The translations under genes were made by a program, and so were the position numbers. DNA of 64,000 nucleotides, taken from the NCBI GenBank assembly GCA_001544595.2, contig FCOH02000007.1, forward strand, positions 186,001-250,000. Reading direction: 5' to 3'. The notes below the pieces were generated by a model that was given only the letters and a program-made list of their open reading frames with translations, searched no databases and had not been told where the DNA came from. Source of the DNA: Caballeronia peredens. Lineage in GTDB: Bacteria; Pseudomonadota; Gammaproteobacteria; Burkholderiales; Burkholderiaceae. Below, piece by piece: positions 1 through 8,154 of this stretch (the stretch's first letter is position 1; each line of letters begins with the position of its first letter).

Positions 1-596
1 AGCGAGCGCGCCGCCATCTTCTTCATCGCCTGACCGCGATGAATCTTCACCGTGATCTCGCTCAGATTCATCTCCGCCGCGATCTGCTTGTTCATCAGCC
101 CCGACACGACGAACGCCATCACCTCGCGCTCACGCGGCGTGAGCGATTCGTACGAGCGCCGCAAATCCGCGACCGAGCGGCTCGCCGCGCGCCGTTGGGC
201 ATCGCTTTCCAGCGCCTGCGAGACCGCGTCGAGCATGTCCTGATCGCGGAACGGTTTCGCGAGAAAGTCCTTCGCGCCGGCCTTCATCGCTTTCACCGTC
301 ATCGCGATATCGCCGTGCGCCGTCATGAAGACGATCGGCAGGCCGAGCTGGCTCGCCGCGATCTGCTCCTGCACCGCGAGGCCGCTCTGTCCCTTGAGAC
401 GCACATCGAGGATCAGGCAACTCGGCACGTCCGGCATGTCGTACGCGAGGAATTCGTGCGCGGACCCGAACGTCATCACGCTCATGCCGACCGAGCGCAG
501 CAGCATGTCGAGCGCGTCGCGCATGGAATCGTCGTCGTCGACCACGTAGACCATCGCGCTGTTTGCCTTCGTGTTCGCGTCCTTGTCAGTGCTCAT
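1..596 (-). CDS. FixJ/NarL-type response regulator (3' end outside the window)
   Basis: The reverse strand is open from the ATG at 596 to the window edge, so about 198 residues are visible and the C-terminus is cut off. An N-terminal receiver has the acidic cluster VVDDDDS, a phospho-acceptor Asp at about residue 64 (LILDVRLKG) and the conserved Lys in FLAKPF. A LuxR-type helix-turn-helix follows (LTPREREVM, then MNKQIAAEMNLSEITVK). This is the FixJ/TtrR/StyR architecture. The start overlaps the last codons of the sensor kinase upstream (586-2790), so the two are translationally coupled and form a cognate pair. Target genes are unknown. Confidence 0.93.
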   Translation of the reverse strand, partial: MSTDKDANTKANSAMVYVVDDDDSMRDALDMLLRSVGMSVMTFGSAHEFLAYDMPDVPSCLILDVRLKGQSGLAVQEQIAASQLGLPIVFMTAHGDIAMTVKAMKAGAKDFLAKPFRDQDMLDAVSQALESDAQRRAASRSVADLRRSYESLTPREREVMAFVVSGLMNKQIAAEMNLSEITVKIHRGQAMKKMAARS

Positions 597-2790
597 CGTC
601 TCCCCCTTCGTGTGCGGGCAGCACGAAGCGCAAGCGCGCGCCGCCTTCATCGGGCGACTCCGCCCATATTCTGCCGCCGTGCGCCTCGATGATCGAACGG
701 CAAATCGACAAACCCATGCCCATGCCTTCGGCCTTCGTCGTGAAAAACGCGTCGAAAAGCCGGCGGGCGTTGTCTTCGCTGATGCCCGTGCCCGAATCCT
801 GTACCGTGATCTGCGCACAGCCCGGATCGCTGCTGCTCGCGCCCGTCGCGATGCGCAACGTGCGCGGCCCGGTCACGCCGGACATCGCCTGCGCCGCATT
901 CATGATCAGATTGATGAGCACCTGCTGCAACTGCACGCGATCGCAGACCACCGCAGGCGACGGCGTCGCGAGATCGGTGCGCACGTCGACCCGATAACGC
1001 GCCAGTTCGCGCCGCACGAGTTCGATCGTTTCGCCGACGATCTCGTTCACCTCGAGCGTCGCCGGCTGGCTGTCGCGCTTGCGCGCCATCGCGCGGATGC
1101 GTGCGATGACCTCGCTCGCGCGCTTGGCGTCGCGAATCATCTGCGTGATCGATTCCTGCGCTTCCGCGATGTCCGGCTTCTCGCGCCCGAGCCAGCGCAG
1201 GCCCGCGCCGCCGCATGTGACGATGGCCGCCATCGGCTGCGTCACTTCATGCGCGATCGACGCGGCCAGCTCGCCCAGCATCGTGACGCGCGTGACGTGC
1301 GCGAGTTCGGCCGTCGAGCGCGCGAGCGCTTCCTGCGCGAGCTTGGTTTCGGTGACGTCCATCAGCGCGCCGACGTACTCGTCGCCGTCGCTTTCGCTCG
1401 ACGCCCGATGCGCGACGAAATGCACATGCTTGATCGTGCCGTCGGGCAACAGCAGCCGATGTTCCACGTCGATCTCGCACGCGCCGCTCACCGCCGATTC
1501 ATGCGCGGCACGCACGATCGCGATGTCGTCGGGATGCGCGCGCGCGAGGATCGCGTCGATCGTCGGCGCAAGTTCGCGCGGATAGTCGAAGATGCGGTAC
1601 GCCTCGTCGGACCACCACATCGTGCCGGCGGGCAGACGCGTCGCGATGCTGCCCGTGCGCGACAGACGCTGCGCGTCGAGCAGAAACGCCTCGCTGCGCC
1701 TGAGCGCATGTTCGGCCTGCTTGCGCGCTTCGATATCGGTGTTGACGCCGTACCAGCGCAGAATTTCTCCCGCGCCGTCGCGCAGCGGTTCGGCGCCGAG
1801 ATGCATCCAGCGATAACCGCCGTCGCCGCCGCGAATGCGCGAGACGTTCTCGAACGACGTGCCCGCCGCGATCGCCGCCTGCCAGTCGCGCTGCATCTGC
1901 GCGAAGTCGGCAGGATGCACGATCTCGCGCCAGACGTCGCCGCCGCCTTCGTCGAGCGCCACGCCGAGATCGTTCCAGCGGCGGTTGATGAAAATGAGGC
2001 GCCCGTCGGACGACGAACTCCACACCATGCCGGGAATCACATCGATCGTCTTGCGCAGTTCCTCGCGCTGACGCTGCAACTCGGCTTCCATGCGTTTGCG
2101 CTGCGTGATGTCGTTGCTCGTCGCGAGCACGGCGCGCGGCATGCCTTTGGCGTCGCGCAACAGCGCCGCGCGGCTCGCGATGACGATCGCGCTGCCGTCG
2201 TGCCGCACGCGCGTGATCTCGCCGTCCCAGTGACCCGAACGCAGCAGTTCGGTGCGAATCTGCGCGTGCGGCACGGGCGAGCAGGATTGCGTCATGCGCT
2301 GAATCGGCTGCCCGATCGCTTCTTGCGCCGAAAAGCCGTAGAGCGCTTCGGCGCCGCGATTCCAGAACGTGATGCGGTCGTTCATGTCGTGCGCGACGAT
2401 CGCATCGTGCGCGAGATTGAGCAGTTCGAGCTGCTCCTGCATCTTCGTCGTGGCGGACTGATTGCGCAGCGTGAGGATCGCGGTCGTGACGATCGCGAGC
2501 AGGCTCACCGCGCAGCGTGCAAGCGCGCCGCTCGACACGGTTTCGTCATGCGAGAGAATGAAGCCGACGAGCGTCAGCAGCACGCAGCCCCAGGCGGTGG
2601 TGACGGTCGCGGTGCGATTGCCCGTCGACGAGACGAGCAGCACGACGACCACATACAGCACCGCGATGGCGATATCGAGCGGCGTGAGGGCGTCGATGAG
2701 GAAAACGGCAAGGCCGATGACCGCCGCGAGAATCGACACGATGCGGGTATCGTGACGCACCGCGCGCGGCGCGCTCTGGAATGTCTCCAT
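586..2790 (-). CDS. Membrane-anchored multi-PAS sensor histidine kinase
   Basis: A 734-residue hybrid-less sensor kinase, taking the ATG at 2790 (METFQSAP) as start because the residues upstream of it do not look coding. Roughly residues 15-100 form several hydrophobic helices. Three PAS/PAC modules follow, for example NRGAEALYGFSAQEAIG, VIPGMVWSSSSDGRLIFINRR and RIFDYPRELAPTI. The dimerisation helix carries the phospho-accepting His at about residue 514 (SIAHEVTQPM), and a HATPase_c domain has N and G boxes (LINLIMNAAQAM, DSGTGI, MGLSICRSI). It is FixL-like (family HPK4). The 3' end overlaps the response regulator start by 11 bases. The signal is unknown; PAS domains suggest redox, a ligand or light, but no haem His was identified. 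Confidence 0.93.
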   Translation of the reverse strand: METFQSAPRAVRHDTRIVSILAAVIGLAVFLIDALTPLDIAIAVLYVVVVLLVSSTGNRTATVTTAWGCVLLTLVGFILSHDETVSSGALARCAVSLLAIVTTAILTLRNQSATTKMQEQLELLNLAHDAIVAHDMNDRITFWNRGAEALYGFSAQEAIGQPIQRMTQSCSPVPHAQIRTELLRSGHWDGEITRVRHDGSAIVIASRAALLRDAKGMPRAVLATSNDITQRKRMEAELQRQREELRKTIDVIPGMVWSSSSDGRLIFINRRWNDLGVALDEGGGDVWREIVHPADFAQMQRDWQAAIAAGTSFENVSRIRGGDGGYRWMHLGAEPLRDGAGEILRWYGVNTDIEARKQAEHALRRSEAFLLDAQRLSRTGSIATRLPAGTMWWSDEAYRIFDYPRELAPTIDAILARAHPDDIAIVRAAHESAVSGACEIDVEHRLLLPDGTIKHVHFVAHRASSESDGDEYVGALMDVTETKLAQEALARSTAELAHVTRVTMLGELAASIAHEVTQPMAAIVTCGGAGLRWLGREKPDIAEAQESITQMIRDAKRASEVIARIRAMARKRDSQPATLEVNEIVGETIELVRRELARYRVDVRTDLATPSPAVVCDRVQLQQVLINLIMNAAQAMSGVTGPRTLRIATGASSSDPGCAQITVQDSGTGISEDNARRLFDAFFTTKAEGMGMGLSICRSIIEAHGGRIWAESPDEGGARLRFVLPAHEGGDDEH

Positions 2791-2938
2791 CACGGCCGGT
2801 CTGACGCCGGCGAATGGAAACGAACGACGAACGAAGCAAGCGACAGGGTCATGAGCGTTCGAAAAAGCGTTCGTTGATGAATATCGCACCCGCCGCGCCG
2901 AAACAACCCATGCGCGCAAGCCCGATTCCGGAATGATT

Positions 2939-3358
2939 CTAATCCTTCCAAAAGCCTTGCCTGATGCGTTCGAGGCAATCGGCGACAGCGGTTCCGTCGA
3001 CGGGCTTGCTGAGAAAGCACACCGCGCCGCCGTCGAGCGCCTGACGGCGCGCGGCGTCCGATGCGAACGCGGTCACGAACATAATCGGCACGCCGAGCCC
3101 GAGCTCGCGCAGACGCTGCTGCAACTGCAGGCCGGACATGCCGGGCATGTTGAGGTCGGTGATGACGCATGCGAGGCCGTCGAGCGGATCTGCGTCGAGA
3201 AACGCTTCCGCCGACGGATACAGGCTGACCTCCCAGCCGAGCGAGCGCAGCAGGCTGGAGGAGGCGACGCGGACGGATTCGTCGTCGTCGACCACGGAAA
3301 CTCTAGAAGGCGATAGCAAGGGCGTTGTCCTGGACCGTGCGTGAAGTTCGGCGGGCAT
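2939..3358 (-). CDS. Stand-alone receiver-domain protein (FixJ-like, no output domain)
   Basis: About 139 residues from the ATG at 3358 (MPAELHARS). Other in-frame ATGs at 3388 and 3406 are possible and the start is uncertain. The whole protein is a single receiver: VSVVDDDESVR near the N-terminus, phospho-acceptor Asp at about residue 68 (CVITDLNMPGMSG), the Thr of FVTAFAS and the Lys of FLSKPVDG. There is no DNA-binding or enzymatic output domain. It lies upstream of and in the same direction as the multi-PAS kinase operon. It may be a phosphate sink or a DivK/CheY-like partner of that kinase; this is inference from position. Confidence 0.85.
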   Translation of the reverse strand: MPAELHARSRTTPLLSPSRVSVVDDDESVRVASSSLLRSLGWEVSLYPSAEAFLDADPLDGLACVITDLNMPGMSGLQLQQRLRELGLGVPIMFVTAFASDAARRQALDGGAVCFLSKPVDGTAVADCLERIRQGFWKD

Positions 3359-3448
3359 GGGACTGGTCCACCGCTTGGATGAACCCATCTTACGCACGCG
3401 GCGCAAGCGGCGAAATCATATGTACGTATAGGAATTGAAGCGTCTGCT

Positions 3449-4390
3449 TTATTCGCCGCCCGATATGCCGCCGGCGCTGCCGCCGCCGACGCGCGCCTCC
3501 AGATACCGCACCAGCGCCCGGACCTTGCTCGACTGCCTTCGGTTCGGCAGAAACGCCGCATAGACGATGGCGTCGATGTCGTGCGGCGTCGCTTCGTGAT
3601 GCTCGAACAGCCGCACGAGCCGCCCGTCGCGCACGTCGGCATCGACGAGCCACGCCGGCAACAGCGCGATGCCGCGTCCCGCGCGCGTCGCTTCGAGCAG
3701 CATGTCGATATTGTTCGACAGCAGATGGCCGTGCACTTCCACGCGTGCATCGGCACCCGCGGCGCGGCGGAACGTCCATTCCTGCCGCGCGCGATGACTC
3801 CCGCCGTAGGCGAACCGCAGACATTCGTGGCCGGCGAGTTCTTCGGGCGCCACGGGCGTGCCGCAACGCGCCAGATAGTCCGGGCTCGCGACGACCTCGC
3901 GCGGATTGTCCGCGAGCTTTCGTACGACGAGATTCGCATCGCGGTCCGGCACGCCGATGCGCACGGCAACATCGATGCGTTCCGTCGCCAAATCCGCGTA
4001 ATGATCCGCGACGACGACATCCAGAACCACGCGCGGATGCTCGGCCAGAAACGCCGCCAGATGCGCGGCCAGCCGCAGCCGGCCGTAGGTGGACGGCACC
4101 GCGATGCGCAACACGCCGACTGGCGACGCGCCGCTGTCGAACACGCTTTCGTCGGCTTCGGCGAGGTCGTCTAGCAGTTTGCCGATCTGCTCCACATAGG
4201 CGACGCCCGCATCCGTCAGGCTGACCTTGCGCGGCGTGCGCGTGAGCAGGGCCGCGCCGAGCGAGGCTTCGAGCGCGTCCATGAGACGCGTCACCGACGA
4301 TGTCGCCACGCCCAGACGTCGCGCCGCCCGGGCGAAACCGCCGGCGTCGGCCACTTCGAGTAGCGTTTCGAGTGCCTGAAGTTTGTCCAT
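3449..4390 (-). CDS. LysR-family transcriptional regulator
   Basis: 313 residues, the usual LysR length. The N-terminal winged helix-turn-helix is clear (LETLLEVADAGGFARAARR, then LGVATSSVTRLMDALE and LLTRTPRKVSLTDAG), followed by a periplasmic-binding-fold effector domain (residues about 95-300). The C-terminus is Gly/Ser-rich. It is divergent from the MFS transporter at 4566, with a 175-base shared intergenic region holding a LysR-type dyad (4406-4422). It most likely controls that transporter in response to a small molecule carried by it; the ligand is unknown. Confidence 0.93.
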   Translation of the reverse strand: MDKLQALETLLEVADAGGFARAARRLGVATSSVTRLMDALEASLGAALLTRTPRKVSLTDAGVAYVEQIGKLLDDLAEADESVFDSGASPVGVLRIAVPSTYGRLRLAAHLAAFLAEHPRVVLDVVVADHYADLATERIDVAVRIGVPDRDANLVVRKLADNPREVVASPDYLARCGTPVAPEELAGHECLRFAYGGSHRARQEWTFRRAAGADARVEVHGHLLSNNIDMLLEATRAGRGIALLPAWLVDADVRDGRLVRLFEHHEATPHDIDAIVYAAFLPNRRQSSKVRALVRYLEARVGGGSAGGISGGE

Positions 4391-4405
4391 GCCCGCCTCG
4401 TATGC

Positions 4406-4422
4406 GTTGCGTGAGACGCAAC
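4406..4422. promoter_or_regulatory. Candidate LysR operator (T-N11-A dyad)
   Basis: A perfect 7-bp inverted repeat GTTGCGT-GAG-ACGCAAC lies 16 bases upstream of the LysR start. It contains the T-N11-A arrangement typical of LysR-type regulator recognition boxes. It sits in the divergent region between the regulator and the MFS gene, so it fits autoregulation plus control of the transporter. No binding data; sequence pattern only. Confidence 0.5.
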
Positions 4423-4565
4423 ATCAGCTCGCATTTTAAGGCTATTCAACAAAATTCCCGCAACGAATAAGCTTTGCAGCATGGATCATCCGGGAACACG
4501 AAAGCGTCTTAAGCACGTTATGCAATGACGCCGTATATTCCCCCTCTGCTACTCAAGGAATTTTC

Positions 4566-5789
4566 ATGTCGACTCCAACATCGACCGCACTCGACGGCAC
4601 GAAACACGTCGAGCTCACGCGCGGCCTGATTGCGCTCTTTGCGTTCTGTTGCGGCGCCATCGTCGCGAATCTGTACTACGCGCAGCCGATCACCGAACTC
4701 ATCGCGCCCGACCTGCATATGGCGGGCGGCACGGCGAGCCTCATCGTGTCGCTGACGCAGATCGGCTATGCGCTCGGCCTGTTCTTCATCGTGCCGCTCG
4801 GCGACCTGCTGGAAAACCGCAAACTCATGATCGCGACCGCGCTCGTGTCGATCGCGAGTCTCGTGGCCGCCACCTTCACGCACACGCCCGGCTGGTTCCT
4901 CGTCATCTCGCTGCTGATCGGATTTTCGTCGGTGGCCGTGCAGATCCTGATTCCGCTTGCCGCGCACCTCGCGCCGGACGAAACGCGCGGCAAGGTCGTC
5001 GGCACGATCATGAGCGGCCTGTTGCTCGGCATTCTGCTGTCGCGGCCGATTTCGAGTCTCGTCGCGGGCCACTTCGGCTGGCGCGCCATGTTCGGCGCCG
5101 CCGCCGTGCTGATGGTCGTCATCACGACCGTGCTCGCGCTCACCATTCCGCGCCGCCAGCCGAGCCATCAGGCGACGTACTTTCAGCTGATCGGCTCGCT
5201 CGGCCATCTCGTGCGCTCGATGCCGGTGCTGCGTCATCGCTCGCTCTATCAGGGTCTGATGTTCGCATCGTTCAGTCTTTTCTGGACCGCGGTGCCGGTC
5301 GAGCTGACGCGCCATTACGGGCTCACGCAGACGGCCATCGGCATCTTTGCGCTGATCGGCGCAACGGGCGCGACCTCCGCGCCTATCGCCGGGCGCCTCG
5401 CGGATGCCGGCCATACCGTGCGCGCGACCTTCATCGCGCTCGTGCTCGCGGCGCTCGCCTATTTGCCGGTCGTGCTGCACCCGGCGTGGGGCGTGGGCGC
5501 GCTCGTCGTGACGGGCGTCCTGCTCGACTTCGCCGTGCAGATGAACATGGTGCTCGGCCAGCGCGAAATCTACGCGCTGCATGCCGCGAGCCGCAACCGG
5601 CTGAACGCGGTGTACATGACGAGTATTTTCGTGGGCGGCGCATTGGGCTCCGCGTTCGCGAGCAAGCTCTACGATCACGGCGGCTGGACGCTCGTCGCGC
5701 TCGTCGCCACGGTGTTTCCGCTCGTCGCGATGGCGCATTTCCTCCTGATCGGGCGACATCACTCCGCCCGCACCTATACGCAAGGATGA
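4566..5789 (+). CDS. MFS transporter (YnfM/drug-efflux-like, 12 TM)
   Basis: 407 residues with about 12 hydrophobic segments. The first transmembrane region reads GAIVANLYYAQPITELIAPDL, and the loop 2-3 motif is seen as PLGDLLENRKLM. This subgroup (YnfM/YgaY-like MFS) is usually annotated as drug or metabolite exporter. It is transcribed divergently from the LysR gene at 3449-4390, a common arrangement for a regulated efflux pump in Burkholderiaceae. The substrate cannot be assigned from sequence. Confidence 0.92.
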   Translation: MSTPTSTALDGTKHVELTRGLIALFAFCCGAIVANLYYAQPITELIAPDLHMAGGTASLIVSLTQIGYALGLFFIVPLGDLLENRKLMIATALVSIASLVAATFTHTPGWFLVISLLIGFSSVAVQILIPLAAHLAPDETRGKVVGTIMSGLLLGILLSRPISSLVAGHFGWRAMFGAAAVLMVVITTVLALTIPRRQPSHQATYFQLIGSLGHLVRSMPVLRHRSLYQGLMFASFSLFWTAVPVELTRHYGLTQTAIGIFALIGATGATSAPIAGRLADAGHTVRATFIALVLAALAYLPVVLHPAWGVGALVVTGVLLDFAVQMNMVLGQREIYALHAASRNRLNAVYMTSIFVGGALGSAFASKLYDHGGWTLVALVATVFPLVAMAHFLLIGRHHSARTYTQG

Positions 5790-5894
5790 GTTGCCTGTAT
5801 GCACGGCTGATGGCGTGAAGCCGCGCCCGACCGTATCTTGAGTTCATCGCGCAGCACACTGCGCCTGACTCGAACGATCGGGAGGTGAAGCGGA

Positions 5895-6857
5895 ATGGAC
5901 AAGCTCTTCAGCATGCGCGTGTTTTCGCGCGTCGCCGAGACCGGCAGCTTCAGCGGCGTCGCGAAAGATCTGGATTGCAGTGTGGGCATCGTCTCGCGCG
6001 CGGTCGTTTCGCTCGAAGACGACCTGCGCACCCGGCTTCTGCAGCGTACGACGCGGCGCGTCTCGCTCACCGACAGCGGCGCGCGCTACTACGACAAGTG
6101 CAAGCGGATTCTCGCCGAAATCGATGCCGCCGACGCCGAAGCCAGCGACGCCGCCACGATCGCGCGCGGCCGCCTGCGCGTGCATGCGATGCCCGATCTG
6201 GGCCTCGCGCAACTGATGTCGACGATCGTCGAATACCGGCGGGCCCATCCGGAAGTCACTGTCGATCTGAAGCTGCTGCCGTGCATGCCGGACCTCGTGC
6301 ACGAGCAGTTCGACGTGTCGGTGCTCTCGGCGGCGTCACTGCCCGATTCGGGCAATAGCTACAGAATCGTCGGCAAGTTTCAGCGCGTGCTCGTCGCGGC
6401 GCCCGGCTATCTGAAGCGCAACGCCGTCGAGTCGATCGGCGATCTGCCGATGCACGCGCTCACGCGCATCAACGCGCCCTTCGCGCATCCGTGCGACTGG
6501 CACGCCGAACTCGCGCCCGACGCGGCGCACGGCGCGCAGCCGGATCAGATCATCGTCAACGACGCCGAGGCGATTCGCGTCGCGCTGCTGGCAGGCGCGG
6601 GCGTCTCCGCGATGCCGCACTACTTCGTCGCCGACGACATCCGCGCGGGCAGGCTCGTGCGCCTTTTTCCCGACCATGCGCTGCAGAACGCGAGTGTGTT
6701 CGCGGTGTATCCGTCGCGTCAACACGTGGACGCGAAGATCAGAACCTTCGTGGAATTTCTCGCGACGTCGTTCAGGGACAAGTTCGATGTGAAGCCGCAA
6801 CACGCCGCGCGCGCGATGGCGGACGACGTGCGCGCGCCGCATCTCGTCACGGCTTAG
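5895..6857 (+). CDS. LysR-family transcriptional regulator
   Basis: 320 residues. The helix-turn-helix is at residues 1-60 (MRVFSRVAETGSFSGVAKDL, then VGIVSRAVVSLEDDL and LLQRTTRRVSLTDSG), with the effector domain after it. The start is supported by a strong Shine-Dalgarno GGGAGGTGAAG just upstream. The 3' end overlaps the convergent pssA gene by 11 bases. The MFS gene before it is on the same strand with a 105-base gap, so the regulator could also act on it, but the divergent LysR gene is the likelier partner. The target is unknown. Confidence 0.92.
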   Translation: MDKLFSMRVFSRVAETGSFSGVAKDLDCSVGIVSRAVVSLEDDLRTRLLQRTTRRVSLTDSGARYYDKCKRILAEIDAADAEASDAATIARGRLRVHAMPDLGLAQLMSTIVEYRRAHPEVTVDLKLLPCMPDLVHEQFDVSVLSAASLPDSGNSYRIVGKFQRVLVAAPGYLKRNAVESIGDLPMHALTRINAPFAHPCDWHAELAPDAAHGAQPDQIIVNDAEAIRVALLAGAGVSAMPHYFVADDIRAGRLVRLFPDHALQNASVFAVYPSRQHVDAKIRTFVEFLATSFRDKFDVKPQHAARAMADDVRAPHLVTA

Positions 6858-7455
6858 GAATGCGGATGCGGCTGATCATCAGCGAGCCGGATATCGCGTA
6901 GATCAGCACGAGCGGATGCAGCGTGAAACCGCCGATGCGCCACGCACCGAACCACATGTTCTCGCCAATCGCGCCCATCCACGCGCCGAGCGTCAGCAAG
7001 AGCACGATCAGAAACGACGTAGGAATGGGCGTGCCTTCGAAATGCGTGACCTTGCCGCTCGCGCCCGACATTTCTTCCGTGGTCACGTTGTAGCGCGCGA
7101 GACGCGACACGCCGCACGCGACGAAATACGCGAGGATCACGCGGTCGTAAAGTCCCCGCATGCCGAATCCGTACGCGATGATCGCCGGTGCCACGCCGAA
7201 CGAGATCACGTCGGCGAGCGAGTCGAGTTCCTTGCCCAGCAGCGAGGCCTTCTGCCGCCACCGTGCGATGCGGCCATCGAGAACGTCGAACACGAGTGCC
7301 GCGAACACCAGCGCGCAGGACAGATAGATATGCAGGACGTCGGAATCGTCGAGATAGGACATCGCCGAAAATAGAGCGCCCGTGCCGCATACCGCATTGC
7401 CCAGCGTGAACCAGTCGGCCAGGTTGAACTCGCGGATCATCGAGAATCGTTTCAT
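6847..7455 (-). CDS. pssA: CDP-diacylglycerol-serine O-phosphatidyltransferase
   Basis: 202 residues, an integral membrane CDP-alcohol phosphatidyltransferase. The family signature DGxxAR(x8)Gx3Dx3D is complete (DGRIAR, then LGKELDSLADVISFGVAP), and the ELDSLADVxSFGVAP stretch is characteristic of PssA. It would make phosphatidylserine, the precursor of phosphatidylethanolamine, in the inner membrane. It is shorter than many proteobacterial PssA proteins, so it may be a second copy. Neighbours are a LysR gene (convergent, overlapping tails) and a divergent MerR/MFS operon; nothing in the context modifies the assignment. Confidence 0.8.
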   Translation of the reverse strand: MKRFSMIREFNLADWFTLGNAVCGTGALFSAMSYLDDSDVLHIYLSCALVFAALVFDVLDGRIARWRQKASLLGKELDSLADVISFGVAPAIIAYGFGMRGLYDRVILAYFVACGVSRLARYNVTTEEMSGASGKVTHFEGTPIPTSFLIVLLLTLGAWMGAIGENMWFGAWRIGGFTLHPLVLIYAISGSLMISRIRIPKP

Positions 7456-7579
7456 TCGTTTCTGTTTTCGTGTCGGTCGAGCGGCGTCCGACGCGAACGC
7501 CGCGTGTCGAGTCTATCATCGCGCCCTGTGTCGAAAGCGCGTGATGCGCCAGCCGGCAAGCACGTGGCATGCCCGCCAG

Positions 7580-7613
7580 ACCTGTACGCGAACGTACAGG
7601 TTTGCGTTATACT
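7580..7613 (+). promoter_or_regulatory. Palindromic operator and -10 element of the merR-MFS operon
   Basis: A perfect 9-bp inverted repeat ACCTGTACG-CGAA-CGTACAGGT occupies 7580-7601, immediately followed by a good -10 hexamer TATACT at 7608-7613. The dyad falls where the -35/spacer region would be, and no consensus -35 is visible. This geometry (operator overlapping the spacer) is the hallmark of MerR-family control. The operon start at 7648 lies about 35 bases downstream of the -10. The site most likely binds the MerR protein encoded next. Confidence 0.65.
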
Positions 7614-7647
7614 GCACGGCATCGACACCGCGCTTTCGACGCCCGCC

Positions 7648-8154
7648 ATGCCTCAGACCCCGCCCGCGCTGCTCACTATCCGCGACGCCGCCGAACGCCT
7701 GCAAGTCACGCCGCGCACGCTCAAGTATTACGAGGAGCGAGGACTCGTCACACCCACGCGCAGCGAAGGGCGCTACCGTCTCTACAGCGAGCAGGACCTC
7801 GAACGTTTCGCGCGCATTCTGCGGTTGCGTTCGCTCGGGTTTTCGCTTCAGGGCATCGTCGAAATGCTCAAACGGCCGATGGAAACGCTCGGCGAAGGCC
7901 GCACGGGGTTTTCGGCTTCGTCGTTGCGCGAGATCGAACAAGCGCTCTCGCAGCAAATCGAAGCCGTCGATGCGCGCATCGCCGCGGTGCGCCACGAACT
8001 GAAGGAAGCGCAGGCGGTCCGCGGCGAGTTGTCCCGCGACCTCGACTATCTGCGGCGCAGAATCGCGGGCGAGAGCAAGGAGACGCTGCTGCAGGAGCGC
8101 TTGAGCGCGCGCAACCAGCGCAAGTCGAGAAACACTACGCGCGATACAGAATGA
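7648..8154 (+). CDS. MerR-family transcriptional regulator
   Basis: 168 residues from the ATG at 7648 (MPQTPPALLTIRDAAERL). An upstream in-frame ATG at 7504 would put the operator and -10 element inside the gene and is rejected. The MerR winged helix is complete (TIRDAAERLQVTPRTLKYYEERG, RYRLYSEQDLERF). A long dimerisation helix follows (residues about 90-160), with no Cys-rich metal site, so it is more likely a small-molecule or drug-sensing member. The stop overlaps the start of the MFS gene (ATGA at 8151-8154), so the two are translationally coupled. Confidence 0.92.
   Translation: MPQTPPALLTIRDAAERLQVTPRTLKYYEERGLVTPTRSEGRYRLYSEQDLERFARILRLRSLGFSLQGIVEMLKRPMETLGEGRTGFSASSLREIEQALSQQIEAVDARIAAVRHELKEAQAVRGELSRDLDYLRRRIAGESKETLLQERLSARNQRKSRNTTRDTE

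Noticed and set aside
571..2877. A 768-residue open frame on the plus strand, opposite the multi-PAS kinase
   Set aside because: It is Arg/His/Ala-rich with no domain, and is antisense to a well-conserved kinase. High G+C at third codon positions makes long antisense frames common here.
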